Source of the DNA: Apodemus sylvaticus
Lineage: Eukaryota > Chordata > Mammalia > Rodentia > Muridae
DNA length: 64,000 nt
Assembly: GCF_947179515.1 (NCBI RefSeq)
Contig: NC_067492.1
Coordinates: forward strand, 12,979,513 to 13,043,512
Reading direction: 5' to 3'
Shown here: in pieces, positions 44,814 to 56,548 of the stretch
Position numbering within the stretch: position 1 is the first letter of the stretch
Layout: every line of letters starts with the position of its first letter
Made by a program: the position numbers and the translations under genes
The notes under the pieces: generated by a model
Told to the model about the DNA's origin: nothing
What the model saw: only the letters and a program-made list of their open reading frames with translations
The model's database searches: none

Positions 44814-45300
44814 ACATGCACATATGTGAGACACAGAGGTGTGCAAGGGAAAAAATTTCTCATTGTAGATGAGATACGTGGATGCTGGTCATCCAGGAAG
44901 CAAGTTGTATGCTTTTTCATTGCATACATGTGTTTTCAAGTCTTCCTGTGTTTTTGTGAGCTAACAGGTAACACCAGTAGCTCATGGGGCTTAGTTTTCC
45001 CTGTGGAGTTTATGGAAGTGAAGCCACGTTCCCATAGAAGAAATCAGCAGAGGAAATGCGACTTGCATTTGGGAATCTAGGAACCCATGATCCTTGGCCT
45101 CTTATGCAATGAGATAGAGCAGTTACAATTATCCTTTTGTAATTCTTTTTCACCCTTTATTCTTCCCATTTTCTTTTGTATATCATTTCTCTATTTTCTT
45201 GTTTATGTTGTTTTGAAGTGCCCCATTTAACTTTAACTCTCAATATAACATAGACTTACATTGAGGACTTTTCCAAATCAGACTGACCTAGTGTAGCACT
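44814..45300. other. Unique sequence
   Basis: Nothing recognised. Confidence 0.5.
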
Positions 45301-45304
45301 GACA

Positions 45305-45566
45305 AGTGTAGGAGGACCCAACCTATTTTGAGCCATGTCATACCCCAGGCAGATGGTCCTGGACTGCCTAAAAAGGTTCGGTAAGCATGAGACTCTGAAT
45401 GAGCCAGAAGCAGCATCCCTTCAAGGTTTCTGCTTTGCTTTCCTGATGAATTCCTTCCCTGACTTAACTCAATGATGCTCTATGTCCTGGAAGATTAGCC
45501 AAGTAAACCCTCACTACCCAATGTAGCTTGTGATCAGAGTGTGTTATCAGAAAAGAGACTAGAACA
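45305..45566 (+). mobile_element. MaLR LTR (ORR1D/MTD-like), 3' part
   Basis: CATGTCATACCCCAGGCAGA core, GATGAATTCCTTCCCTGACT, GTCCTGGAAGATTAGCCAAG, TAAACCCTCACTACC and a GTGTTATCAGAAAAGAGACTAGAACA end. The 5' half is missing or too decayed. Confidence 0.68.
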
Positions 45567-47204
45567 GCAATCAGTCTACAGGGATCAGCCAAGGGCATTG
45601 AAAAAAAGCAAGGAGACCTTGCAGACTGTTTGGAGATGGGAGACATGTATTCCTGAGTCATAACTCATAGGAGGTATAGGGAAGGTTTGTGTATCTCTGA
45701 GAGATTTGTCCCTAAGGGACCCACAGAGAATAACCAACTTACCCATTCAATCCTTTACTGTTTGACTGCTACCTTGGGAACAGTAGAGGACAGAAATCTT
45801 AAGGCCTTTCCATGTTTCCATTATAGAAAGAAACATTCAAGGAGCAGGCCATAGGGACTGGAAATAGGAGCCTGCACACCAACTCAGGCTGCCCGTGCAT
45901 TCAGGGGTGGGTGGCCCTTCCCCCGTAATTGTTATTTGGATCATTCTCAGACTTGGGTTGTAGACCCAAGGGAAGGAGAGACACTGTGTTTGCAGTCACC
46001 CCTCAATGATGGTGGCTGTGGTGAGTGGAGATCCTGGGATCTGCCAGAGTGGCAGGTCTGGTCAGTGGGGTGCTGAAACTGAGTGAGCTTCTTGGGGGCA
46101 ATGAATAGGCACTGTTTTTGAGTAGTTTTCAGATACTCAGTGCATGATCTCATACTGATTCAAGTCTCCCCAGCTTATAGTGGTCCCCGAGGAACCAAAA
46201 TATACAGGGATGGCAGCCTGGATTCTCAGGATATCTCTCTCTGCCTCCCAGCCAGAATGGAAAAGGGGCAGAGTGATGGAATGAAGGGTTTCAGCAAAGA
46301 ACTGATACATTTTTCAAGCATATTTGCTAATTTACAAAAATCTGTATTTTTGAGTCTATTTCTATGCCCACTCTAGTAACCCAAGGAACCATCCTCACTG
46401 ACCAAACCCTAAGCTCTTCCATTACCATATAATTGCGGTGTCCCAACATTTATTCTGCTTTCTTATGCTTTGTCAAAGTGTTGCCTTTCTTCTAGCTGAA
46501 ACCATCAAGCTCTATCATGGCTATCAGGTCTCTCAGGAACCTGACCTTAAGCCATCTGAAATGGGAGATTGTTCAGGCTCCTGCACCTCATCAACAATGC
46601 CCATGGCTTCCTTTGTGTAACTCACCTTTGAACTGCAATAATCATATTCCAAAAGAACATTCTAGAAGGAGGACTGAAAGGAATGGACCAGTCCCTGACA
46701 ACTGCACAAATAAGATCTACATTTCATACATTTTCTATGTCACCAAGAATGAACATAGCTGAGATATGAAACCACATAAGGACCAAGACTATGACCGCCA
46801 TTGTCTGATTCCACAGATCAAGTTCTTCCTGCGATGCTCACTTTCCATGATGTTTAAAACAGAGAAGGAGGGAAAGAGTGAGGCATACTGATGGACAGAG
46901 CTTGGGGGCGGGAAGGACACGTCAGTCCAATGTCATTCTACCATGCCTAAAGGATATACAAGAAATAGTTTGGAGGCGCACATGGGTGTTCAATTATGTC
47001 TTCCTAGGCTCATAGGTGGAAGGTTGAGGGCTGTGGGTTGAGTGTTCAGAAATGGGCAGCAGGGTCAGAAGAAAACTTATATTCAGTTGAAAATGGAAAT
47101 AACAGATTTTATGGCATGTCTTTGTATATATGTAGGGTACATGTTCATTTGTGTGTTCATGTATTGTGTGTGTCTGCTTAGGCTAGAGGCTGACTTTAGG
47201 TACA
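45567..47204. other. 1.6 kb of unique sequence
   Basis: No repeat family is recognised. Frames at 46140-46376 and 46438-46762 are short and without domains. Confidence 0.45.
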
Positions 47205-47660
47205 TGCTGGTTTGGTCTTAACTGTCAACTTGACACAATCTAGGACCACCTGAGAATTGAGTCTTTATAAGGATTTGTCTAGGTCAGATTGACTTCTAAG
47301 CATGTTTGCTTATGAGGTTATGTCCTGATTAGTGATTGATGTAGAAGACACAGCCCATCGTGGGTGGCATCATCCCCTAGTCAATGAGTGCTGAAAATAT
47401 AACAGAGCAGAAAGCTAGCTGAGGGCAAGGACGCAAGGGTGCGTTCATTGTTCATTCTTGACTTGCACAGCCTTACTAATGCATTCATTGTTCACGCTTC
47501 ACTTGCACATCCTTACTTTGACTTTCTCAAAATAGCGAATCATCGTTTGGAAGTATAAGACCCTTTCACCTCTTTGGATTTTGTTTGCTTCTTTTAGTTT
47601 GGTTTGTCATTGCTGCTTTCTGTTCAGGATGAAAACAGCAACAGAAATGAAACTAGGAAA
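47205..47660 (+). mobile_element. MaLR LTR (MTE-like)
   Basis: Starts TGCTGGTTTGGTCTTAACTG followed by TCAACTTGACACAATCTAGG. Core CCCATCGTGGGTGGCATCATC, end CAACAGAAATGAAACTAGGA. A short local duplication (CATTCATTGTTCA-type, at about 47443 and 47482) lies in its 3' half. Confidence 0.85.
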
Positions 47661-47684
47661 GGCGTCTACCTCAGTATTTCTTTA

Positions 47685-47880
47685 CCTTAGTTTTTGAGAC
47701 AGAGTTTCTCACACCTTACCTGAATTAGCTAGGCACTGTCTCCACCTCCCCAGTTCTGAGATTACAGGCATGCCCTACTGTGCCCAGATTTCATACAGAG
47801 GTTCTGAGGGAATTGAGCTTGCTTCGTCACGCTTACATAGCAAACTCTTTACTGACTGAGCCATTTCCCGTGCCCTGGCA
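47685..47880 (-). mobile_element. B4-type composite SINE, minus strand
   Basis: Reversed B1-like part (TTGAGACAGAGTTTCTCACA; TTCTGAGATTACAGGCATGC) and reversed tRNA-like head (TTTACTGACTGAGCCATTTC). Confidence 0.8.
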
Positions 47881-47999
47881 GTTGTTTTTTTAAAACCTGG
47901 AAATTTACTGAGAAAATGGTGTCCTCACATTCTGAATTCTGAGACTGAGCGATGGAGCGAGCTTCTGCCAGGCCTGGCAGCAGCTGCACCGCCAGACCC
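47881..47999. other. Unique sequence
   Basis: Nothing recognised. Confidence 0.45.
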
Positions 48000-48460
48000 A
48001 GATGTGGGTGTGAACTCTCAGGCTCTAATAAAGACTTGCTTTCCTGTTTTGCTGCCAGGACCTATGTGCTTCCATTTCCCAATTGAAAACATACTTAATG
48101 GCGACAGGTTTTTGGCTTCCCCGGGTTTAAGTCATTACCCTGGAAATGCAGAATCCATATCGCAGTTGAGGGCTGAGCTGCACTTCCCTGGGAGTGAGCC
48201 CTGGCCTTGTCCTCCTCCCTCCTGTCCCGGAGGACTGGATCCTCTCATCCGAAATAGTCATCTCTTTATCACACTGGGGCTCTTGTGAGGCCAGTATGTG
48301 GGATTTCTGGAATGAAGTCCTCATTGGAAGCAGCAGCTTCCTCCCTTCACCTCCTCCTCTGGGTGTTGTGGAATGTAATTTTCCTTTGGCAAATAGAAAG
48401 TGCAGAATAATCCTCACTTGGCTGAAGCAGATCAGGGATACATTGTGTCCCTTCTCCAAA
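48000..48460. promoter_or_regulatory. Candidate conserved non-coding element
   Basis: Repeat-free block between two SINEs, with CTCTAATAAAGACTTGC, CCCAATTGAAAACATAC, TTTAAGTCATTACCCTGG and GAAATGCAGAATCC. Open on both strands for about 110-140 codons, but without a recognisable domain, so regulatory rather than coding is the better guess. Confidence 0.35.
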
Positions 48461-48516
48461 CAGGTTTCCTTATTTTATTTTTATTTAACATTTTTTCAGT
48501 TTTTCAATTTGTGCTT

Positions 48517-48518
<2 letters not shown>

Positions 48519-48561
<43 letters not shown>
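48519..48561. repeat. (CA)n microsatellite
   Basis: About 21 CA copies. Confidence 0.96.
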
Positions 48562-48564
<3 letters not shown>

Positions 48565-48705
48565 CATATGCTTGTGGGTTCCCACAGAAGCTGGAAGAGG
48601 GAGCTGAATCCAGTGGAGCTGCCGTTACAGGAAGGAGTGGGTTGCCCAATATGGGTGTGCTGAACCAAATGGGTCCTCTGTATAAGAGCAGTAGTCAGTC
48701 TGGAC
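48562..48705 (-). mobile_element. B3-type SINE, minus strand
   Basis: GGAGCTGCCGTTACAGGAAG, GGTGTGCTGAACCAAATGGG, GTCCTCTGTATAAGAGCAGT. The CA array at its left is the tail region. Confidence 0.7.
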
Positions 48706-49415
48706 CACAGAGCCCCTCTGTAGCCCATAGAGTCAAGTTTCCTAACTTTTGTCTCCAGTTTTGGCTACATGGATAAGACAGAGTTGTGTACTGAGCTGAA
48801 GGCCTGAAAAGATATAGGCTCCCCAAATTTCGACTTGCTATCTGGAACATAGGACCGAGGATGACATATATGTTGGAGATGGGGGGGAGCTTCTGTGTCC
48901 CTGAGTAATCCAAATGCTAGGACTGTAGGTGAGGATACTGAGGGTTAGAGACTGGAGTTGTTATTCAGCATCCCTTAGAGAGCTGTCAGTAGTGTCTGCA
49001 GTAGAGTCTTGGCCTCTGTCTCTCCAAGTGTCCCTTCCTTTCCAGTGAGTTCTGGTGTCATCTCTTCCGCTGTTTTCCTTTCTGTCTAAATCCGACTAGT
49101 GGGACTAAGGGCATATGCGTTCTTGTTTTCTTCCTCTTTCTGGATGTTTTTGGTGACAAAGACTATAATGGGATGAGAAAGTTCAGACCAGACTTGAGAC
49201 CCTGGTTACAAGATGATAAATGCAAACTAGGAATTTGGAGTCTAGGCAGACTTTGGTTACTTAGGATTCTGGCACCAGGGCTGTGCAGCTTCTGTTCTCT
49301 GACATCTTGGTTTCTCTGCAGCTCTATGAGCCCGGTGATGCCTTCCTTGTGGGCAGCTGTCAGGGATGCACGAGAAACACACTTAGCAGCGCTATGCTCG
49401 CTCCATATAATGTCC
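48706..49415. other. Unique sequence
   Basis: Nothing recognised. Confidence 0.5.
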
Positions 49416-49545
49416 CTATTTCCTCCTCTTCTTCCTCCCCACCACCTCTTCTTCTTCCTCCTCTTCATCTCTCATCCCTCCTCCTCTCCCTCCTCCTCTT
49501 CATCTTTCACCCCTCTTTCTCTTGCTCTTCTTCTTTCTTATTTGA
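49416..49545. repeat. CT-rich low-complexity tract
   Basis: TCC/TTC words with scattered A and G. Confidence 0.85.
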
Positions 49546-49940
49546 AGATTTGTAATCTCAACTATATCTACATTGGAGATGCTCAAAATTTTGAGGATGC
49601 AGCCATTCAAAGATACAGGGCAAAGGGTATATCTGTTGAGTGTCTAGTATGGGTCAGACCATAGACTTCTGGAAAAAACCCTGTAAACGACTCTTGAGAT
49701 CCTCTTCACAGAAGAAGGGAGTATAAATTTCTCCTCTGCTAGCTCTTATATTTGACCAACCATATCTGTGCCCGGAATCCATAAGAATGTTAATGTAGAC
49801 CTTGGGTTTAATCTGAATCATATATACATAACCCAAAACAGACCCCAGAAAGTAGAGATGCAAGAACAGTTGTCCAATGATTTCATGTTGTTCCTCTATT
49901 TTGGTTTGGATGAACTCAAGTTTCTATATATACCTGGATG
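49546..49940. other. Unique sequence
   Basis: Nothing recognised. Confidence 0.5.
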
Positions 49941-50198
49941 CCTCTTCTTCTTCTTCTTCTTCTTCTTCTTCTTCTTCTTCTCCTTCTTCTTCTTCTTCTT
50001 CTTCTTCTTCTTCTTCTTCTTCTTCTTCTTCTTCTTCTTCTTCTTCTTCTTCTTCTTCTTCTTCTTCTTCTTCTTCTTCTTCTTCTTCTTCTTCTTCTTC
50101 TCCTCCTCCTCCTCCTCCTCCTCTTCCTCCTCCTCCTCTTCCTTTTCTTCTTCCTCCCTCCTCCTTCTCTTCTTCCTCCCCTCCTCTCCCCCTCTCTC
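49941..50198. repeat. (TTC)n array, about 53 copies, with CT-rich extension
   Basis: TTC triplets from about 49943 to 50100 with one TCC interruption near 49982, then TCC and mixed CT words to 50198. The whole 258 bp is pyrimidine only. Frames across it are repeat translations. Confidence 0.98.
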
Positions 50199-50790
50199 AG
50201 TGTCACCCATTCTATAGTTCAGCTTGGCACCTAGGTTCCAGAGGGAAATTGAAAAAGCAAGTTGGGAGAAGTGTGCAAGAGATAACTTCTGCTTGGCCAG
50301 TTTTATTTGAATACTTGTAGCCAAAGAACTCTGGTCTGCTTCTCAGCCTTAGCCTGTAGTGCTGCAGACAGAAAAGGGAGGGAAGGGATAGGAAATAAAA
50401 CTTGGGTGAACTTGGGAGACTTTCCCTGACAGGAACCAACATCTTACCCTAGATAGGTCACCAATAACAGACCCAAGTGACAGTTTCATCAAAGTCCAAG
50501 TCTTCTAGCCTCCACAGGTACCTGGCACATATATGGCACACTTGCAGTCCATAGGTAGCACATGCACATATGTAAACAAATCTTTAACAGTATTCATTGA
50601 ATTTGAAAAGCAAGTAAGTATCACCAATATTTTCATATAGAGGAGAATAATAAGTTAGGGTCATGCTGTTTTGATGTGTTACTCATATAGACCCTGGCTA
50701 TTGTTTTCTTATACCTACTGGCTCATGACTACAGATTTACATGTCAAAGATTGAGGTTTTGAAACATTCTAAGGACTAAATGTGTGGTTC
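50199..50790. other. Unique sequence
   Basis: Nothing recognised. Confidence 0.5.
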
Positions 50791-50797
50791 AATGGTA

Positions 50798-50935
50798 GAG
50801 TGACTCATGAGGGGATCCAATTCCCTGGAGTTGGGATAACACCGGATTGTGAGCCATATAACATGAGTGGTGGGAACTGAGCTTAGGTCCTCGGCAAAAG
50901 CATCTGATACTCTTAACTCCAGACCTCTCATTGAA
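50798..50935 (-). mobile_element. B3/B2-type SINE, minus strand
   Basis: GGGGATCCAATTCCCTGGAG, GTGGTGGGAACTGAGCTTAG, GTCCTCGGCAAAAGCATCTG, ending at the decayed head near 50930. Confidence 0.78.
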
Positions 50936-51139
50936 TAGTTTGACAGCCCCTCTAAACATGAACTAAAACATAACGTGGTAAGTTCTTGCAGTTGTACTTG
51001 AGAGGTATGTCCTCATGGTGATTCCCCCTCTCACTTTGACCTTCTTTTGACCTTACAGCATACCAGTTCCCATGGCATCAGCATGCTCCATAAATGGGAT
51101 TGCAGATGGCTGCCTGCCATTCTGCTGTGCGGAGATGCT
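50936..51139. other. Unique sequence
   Basis: Nothing recognised. Confidence 0.45.
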
Positions 51140-51345
51140 GTGCTCTATGTAATCATTAGAATAATTTTTTAGGGGTTTTGTTTTCCCTCATACTGAAGCT
51201 TTCATATAAATCTCTGTCCACATTTATGAATTTTTCTTGGCATTTACTTCTAGAAGTAGCACTGCTGGCCAAAAACATGAGGATGTCTTAACACTCTTGA
51301 TTAACTTTATAAATTTATTTTCAAAGGCTTTGTATGAGCTCCAGT
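51140..51345 (-). mobile_element. Ancient L1M-like ORF2 3' remnant, minus strand
   Basis: GGCATTTACTTCTAGAAGTAG followed by CACTGCTGGCCAAAAACATG matches, in reverse, the place in old L1 ORF2 that the younger L1 shows at about 5700-5750 (GGGTATATGCCCAGGAGTGG). It is highly diverged and the ends are uncertain. Confidence 0.5.
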
Positions 51346-51875
51346 GTGCTTTGGGATTGAGAAAGTATACTCCTTGAAGCTGATATTTTGGGGGAAGACA
51401 TTTTTTTTAATTAACTTTTTATTTGACAGGTAAAATAATATATTTCGTTATGCTTCCACTCATGACTACTGCTCTCCGAAAGATATTGTTAAACTCTAAG
51501 TCTTTCCTATGACAAAATGTAAATACACTATTTTATTTTTTACTAGTGGATCTTACCCATCATTCATGTGAATTTTTACTTTCACATGACTCTAGCTATT
51601 TGCATTTTACATTCTGAAAATACTCCATTCTAATTATATGCCCTTTTACCAATAACTCAAAATATCTTTAGAATTTTCCTGTGTCTATTTATTAAGTAGT
51701 TCTATCAATTAGTTCTGTTTTCATTTGTTAGTGTTTTAAAATAGGTTGAAATGGCCCTTTCTGGCCATAACCTTTATCCTTCACACCCACTATTTTGCCA
51801 ACCTTCTGAGCATGTTTCCTCTATCTCTTAGATCTATTGATCACTGGGGCTATGGATTTCATTTGCAAACCATTA

Positions 51876-51879
<4 letters not shown>
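51346..51879. other. AT-rich unique sequence
   Basis: Possibly decayed L1, but not recognisable. Confidence 0.45.

Positions 51880-51920
<41 letters not shown>
51880..51920. repeat. (TG)n microsatellite
   Basis: About 20 TG copies. Confidence 0.96.
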
Positions 51921-51921
<1 letters not shown>

Positions 51922-52614
51922 CTGTTTAACCCTGACCCCATGTGTAGCTGCTGTACCATCATTTTATCATTTTAGACCATCACTGCCTTTGGCTTCCATC
52001 ATTTCCATCTGAGCAGCCTCAACCATTCAATAAACTCATTCTAAGTGCTAGCTACTGGGTCTATGTAGACTCCCTTCCAGAAAGAGTTTTGCAAAGTGGG
52101 ATCATGTGATGCACCACTTTCTATCTATTCACTAAGCAACTACTATGCATTGGGAACTATTCTAGTTGCTCAGCTCATATTAATTAAAGACCATCACCTT
52201 CATATGCCTCACATGCTACAGAAGAGAGAGGAATTGATATATTAAATAAGCAAATGAGTAATGATTGGTAGAAAACAAGAAGATCAGAAGTGGAGGGTTG
52301 TTCAGTTGATATAGTGTAGTTAACTTTTGATGGACATGCAAGACTTGAGCTAAGATTGGCAGCAGGTTGGGCAAATAACCACATGATTTCTACAGATCCA
52401 GGCAAGACATATCTTGTCATAAAGTGGGGCATGGTTTAATGATGGAGCAAAAAGGCTAGTGGCTGGATTTGAGCAATATCAGGGAATGATAATCGTAGAT
52501 AGATATCTAAGAGGTTAAGAGAGTCCAGGCCACTTAAAGCCATTGCACAGAGCATAGACTCTTCCCCGAGTAACATATGAAGACAGTCAGACTTTCTCAG
52601 ACAAAGCAAGGGAC
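51921..52614. other. Unique sequence
   Basis: Nothing recognised. Confidence 0.5.
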
Positions 52615-52640
52615 TTAGAAGGAGATCTTAGAAGGAGATC
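52615..52640. repeat. Perfect 13-bp tandem duplication
   Basis: TTAGAAGGAGATC at 52615-52627 and again at 52628-52640. Confidence 0.95.
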
Positions 52641-52817
52641 ACTCAGGTTGCTTCAGTGAGCACATTCTCTGGGTGTACAAAGGTAAAAGTGATGAAACAT
52701 CCACAGGTCTGGTGTGAAGATGATGGGAGCTGTATACAAGGAATACAATCAGGTTCTAGATATACTTGAATTGCCAACTGGATCTGTTGCTGGTTCGTAC
52801 ATGGCTGAAGCTTCCAA
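52641..52817. other. Unique sequence
   Basis: Nothing recognised. Confidence 0.5.
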
Positions 52818-53044
52818 CCGTGGTTCTCAACCTTCCTAATGTTGAACCCCTTTAATACAGTTCTTCATGCTATGGTGACCCCCCCAACCACAAAATTATT
52901 TTCGTTGCTATTTCATAACTGTAATTTTGCTACTGTTATGAATTGTAATGTAAATATTTGATGTAAAAGATATCTGATATGTGACCCTCATGAAGGTTCA
53001 TTCAACCTCCAAAGGGGTTGGGATCCACAGGTTGAGAACTACTG
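52818..53044 (-). mobile_element. hAT-Charlie non-autonomous DNA transposon (URR1-like)
   Basis: The same family as 15194-15420 in opposite orientation: CCGTGGTTCTCAACCTTCC start, CCACAAAATTATTTTCGTTG, TTTCATAACTGTAATTTTGC, and a GGTTGAGAACTACTG end. Terminal inverted repeats are visible; no clear 8-bp flank duplication remains. Confidence 0.9.
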
Positions 53045-54349
53045 TCTTAGAGAATTTTGCCAACTAGAGATAGTTACTTAGAGATGTTTGACATGATGAC
53101 AGCCTCTTCTTGCCAGTGAAGGAGCAAGCTTCAAGGCTGACCATAGATTGAGCTTCCATACCTTATGTCAGAGATTTCCAATTAGGATTCTAAGAGGAGA
53201 TGTTGGGTAGGTAGAGTAGAGCATGTCTCAGGATGGAAGTCTGAGCTACAACTGGAAAGGTAGGGTCTGAAGAATTTAGATAGCACCAGAAACCACTAGA
53301 ATGTGTGGTGCTGTAGAGTAGGTAGTAGGAGTGGACAGAGGGATAGCTGCTCTGCAGATTCCCATGTTATGACTTCAGCTGGGCTTGGGGTGTGGCAGGC
53401 TGCTAATGTTTCTGTCTTCATTGTGCCGTCTACTCTTTAAACTCCTATACCAAGAGTTAGTTATATGAAAGCTTATACAAAGCCATGGACTCAGCCTTTT
53501 TCTGAACCTCACATGTGATGCAGAAAACTCAGGGAAAGGAGCTGTGTTAAGTTATATTTTATAGAATTGAAAATAAAGCTTGAAGTAGCGACAAAGTGAT
53601 TCTTTCTGTCTCTGTAATTTGGTTACTGTGTTCCCCGGGTCTGGAGTGCCAAGAGGGAGATGCAGGGACATGACCTCATCTGTGACCAATGTTTACAGAT
53701 GTATGTGCATACACATTTCAGGCCTTTATGTAGGAGGCTCATGAGTAAAACTCAGGAAAGCCAAGAGACCCAGAAACAGTTGGGGATGGGGTGGAGATCT
53801 CAGAGGAGAAATGATAGTATGTTCTCTTGTATAGGGAGTGGGGGTCCATGTGGTCGCCATTATTTGTCTAGATTGAAAAAGAAGCTTTGAAGGCTCTGAA
53901 GGGCAGATCTGCTGAGAGAAAGGCCTTTTTACACATTCCTGGGATATAAGATGTACTTAAGGATTTGATGAAATGGTGGCAACTTTAAACTCCATGAAAA
54001 CCAAAAGTTACTCTAGCCGGGCAGTGTTGTCATTGCACGTGACTGAGTTTTGCTCCTCACCCTCCCAGGAGGCCAGGGGTTGTTTTTAATCATAGGGCAA
54101 ATGTCCTTTAGAACAAAATATGTCCTTAGGGTAAGCCAATATTTATTGTCTACTGTTTATCATGACTATGTTTATGCAACTATATTTTATAAAGTTCTAG
54201 AAGCTTCCCCAGAGGATAGCTGTTGCTTTCTCTATTTCCTATTGATGAAACTTCAAAAATCAGGAGGACTGGGTAAAGGCACCAAGCCTTCACACTTCCA
54301 TCCCAAGCTGTGGACACTCCCAAGTTTTAGGTCCAATAGTTGAAATGGT
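53045..54349. other. 1.3 kb of unique sequence
   Basis: No repeat or exon is recognised. Confidence 0.5.
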
Positions 54350-54660
54350 TGAAATAAGTTATGTAAATTCAATTAGTCTTTTAATTGTAGACATTAGTTG
54401 ATGTAACAGAAATCCAAAGTAAAGCTAGCGAAACTTGAGCCACCACATCCTGCCGTATCTTAGTAATCAGTTTTACTATAGTAATACTAAAGACAGTATT
54501 TATTAAAATCATTTAATTAGATGTTCTCAATTAAGTGGGGTGCTTATGCTTGGAGACACTTTTTTGTCAACTACAGGGTAATGGTATTATTAAACAGCAC
54601 ACATGAATGAGGTGGCCTTCCCTAATAATTTGTTTGAAGATTGACGTACTCATCTCAGAA
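54350..54660. promoter_or_regulatory. Candidate conserved non-coding element
   Basis: Repeat-free AT-rich block: TCAATTAGTCTTTTAATTG, AATCATTTAATTAGATG, CTCAATTAAGTGGGG, GGTATTATTAAACAGC, CCTAATAATTTG. TAAT cores cluster as in the 22-kb block. Inference only. Confidence 0.38.
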
Positions 54661-54899
54661 CATCACTAATGCTAAGCCTGAGAAATACTTCCTTAAATGA
54701 AGAACATAGGAAAGAAAGACAACCCCTGTGGTCTGATGAATAAGGGAGTTATTTCACATTTTTGTATAAGAGAGTTGAGATTTTTAGTGATTGATTGTTT
54801 TTTGTCATTATTTAACAGTATTATGATAAGGGGGTGAATATGAGCCTTTGGAATCTTCTGGATGGAGCAAATGGCTTGTGATCTCCTGCCTAGTGCAGA
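54661..54899. other. Unique sequence
   Basis: Nothing recognised. Confidence 0.45.
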
Positions 54900-55295
54900 T
54901 GTGTGTGTGTGTGTGCCTGCTGAATGGGGTTTTGCATATGAAGCTGGTGTGTGTACATGTGTGTGTGTGTGTGCATGTGTGTATGTGCATATGTGTGTGT
55001 ATGTGTGTAAGTGTGTGTATGTGTGTATTTGTGTATGTGTATTTTTATATGTATGTATGTACGGATGTGTGCATGTGTGTATGTATATGTGTATATGTGT
55101 GTGTGTTTGTGTGTATGTATGTATATGTGTGAATGTGTGTATGTGTGTATGTATGTATGTGTATGTATATGTATGTATGTGTATGTGTATGTATGTATGT
55201 GTATGTATATGTATGTATGTATATATATGTGTATGTATATGTGTATATGTGTGTATGTTTGTGTGTATATATGTATGTATATATATATGTGCATA

Positions 55296-55329
<34 letters not shown>

Positions 55330-55333
55330 CACT
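54900..55333. repeat. 430-bp TG/TATG compound microsatellite
   Basis: TG, TATG, TGTATG and ATATAT units nearly without break from about 54945, with a pure TG run at 55297-55322. Open frames on both strands here encode only Cys/Val/Tyr/Met or His/Thr/Ile repeats and are not genes. Confidence 0.97.
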
Positions 55334-56548
55334 AGCATGAGTGGGCTCATGTATGCTCTTTCTGATTGTGTTGGGAAGTACAAATTGGGTTTGGGTAAAA
55401 GGCGCCCGTACTCCTTCCAGCCCGAAGCTTTCGCTGCTTCCCATTAAGACTGCCTTTGCAATGTGGCCTCTTTTACTCTCCCGTCTCGTGAATTCCCTCT
55501 TCTAATCTAATACCTCAGAGTCCATATCTAAACATGATCAGTGACAGTTTTCGCTGCGGGGTGAGGCTTTTACTGACAAGGCCAGTGAGTGGTGATTTGA
55601 GACCAGCCATTGTGAGTGACTTCAGCTGTCTCTTCAAGTGACACCCAGCTCCTTGAGAAAGGAGCGATGACGAAAGTTCTTTGGACAGAAAACTTTTTCT
55701 GACAAGAAGGTGACAGGCCTTTGCACAGCTGGTCTCTGATACGCCTCAGAAGGGTCCCACAGAGTGACTAATTTGAGCCCTGCAGTAGCTGGAAGTGTAA
55801 GGCCAGTGCTTTCTTGGAGTTAGAGGAGTCAGTAAGGCAGATTGGCAGGTTTTGGCTGGAGGGGCTCATTGTTGGGGTGGAGAATGGGCTGAGAAACCCA
55901 TCTGTTTGGAACATTGGAAGTATTAACGGGGAGTGGATACGATGTGAGTCTAGAATTCATTCTCAGCCTGGTCTCTGCACCTCAATTTTACTTTAGAAGG
56001 CACCACATGTCTTCTCTTGTTTTGGAGGTGGGTGGGTGTGGGGTGGGGTGGGGATGGTCAGTGCTGGCTTCCTGCTTCCAAGAATTAGCTGATCAGCATT
56101 TTCATTTTCTTTGTTTCAGAAATTGGTTAAGGCATAGCCAGAGAAGCCAGGATGACCCAGTGAGACTAAACTTAGTGGGGTTTGGTTGGCATTATCCTTG
56201 GGAGAGAGATTGGCTTTCTATCTGCAGTCTCCAAACTGTAGATGGCATGCCTGCGATTTCCAGAGTCACCACCCAGAACAAGTTAGTTAGAGTAAGAACT
56301 GACTAGGACGTGGAATGGCTGAGAAATGGAGAGAAGAGACATTCCCATCCCAGGGAGATCACCTGAGACTCTCAGCTGGATCTGAAGGACCCTCTATTCT
56401 TGACTTCCATTACACAAGCCAGTGAGTTCTTGTTTCTTGTGTAGCTAATTTAAATTGGCTTCTCAGCAGAATGATTCCTCATCAATATGAATAGCTGTGA
56501 GTTTTGAGGACTTTCAGACATTGCAGTTCTATTTTTCTGTTGGGAAAT
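55334..56548. other. 1.2 kb of unique sequence with a G-tract cluster
   Basis: No repeat family is recognised. The 130-codon plus frame at 55914-56306 has no domain. G-tracts at 56030-56053 are listed separately. Confidence 0.45.
56030..56053 (+). other. Predicted G-quadruplex motif
   Basis: G-tracts at 56030-56032, 56034-56036, 56040-56043, 56045-56048 and 56050-56053 with loops of one to three bases. Confidence 0.85.

Noticed and set aside
49768..50324. Open frames of about 140 codons across the TTC array
   Set aside because: They are poly-Phe, poly-Ser, poly-Leu, poly-Lys or poly-Arg translations of one triplet repeat. No unique domain flanks them.
54848..55447. Cys/Val/Tyr/Met-rich and His/Thr/Ile-rich frames
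   Set aside because: They are six-frame readings of the TG/TATG array.
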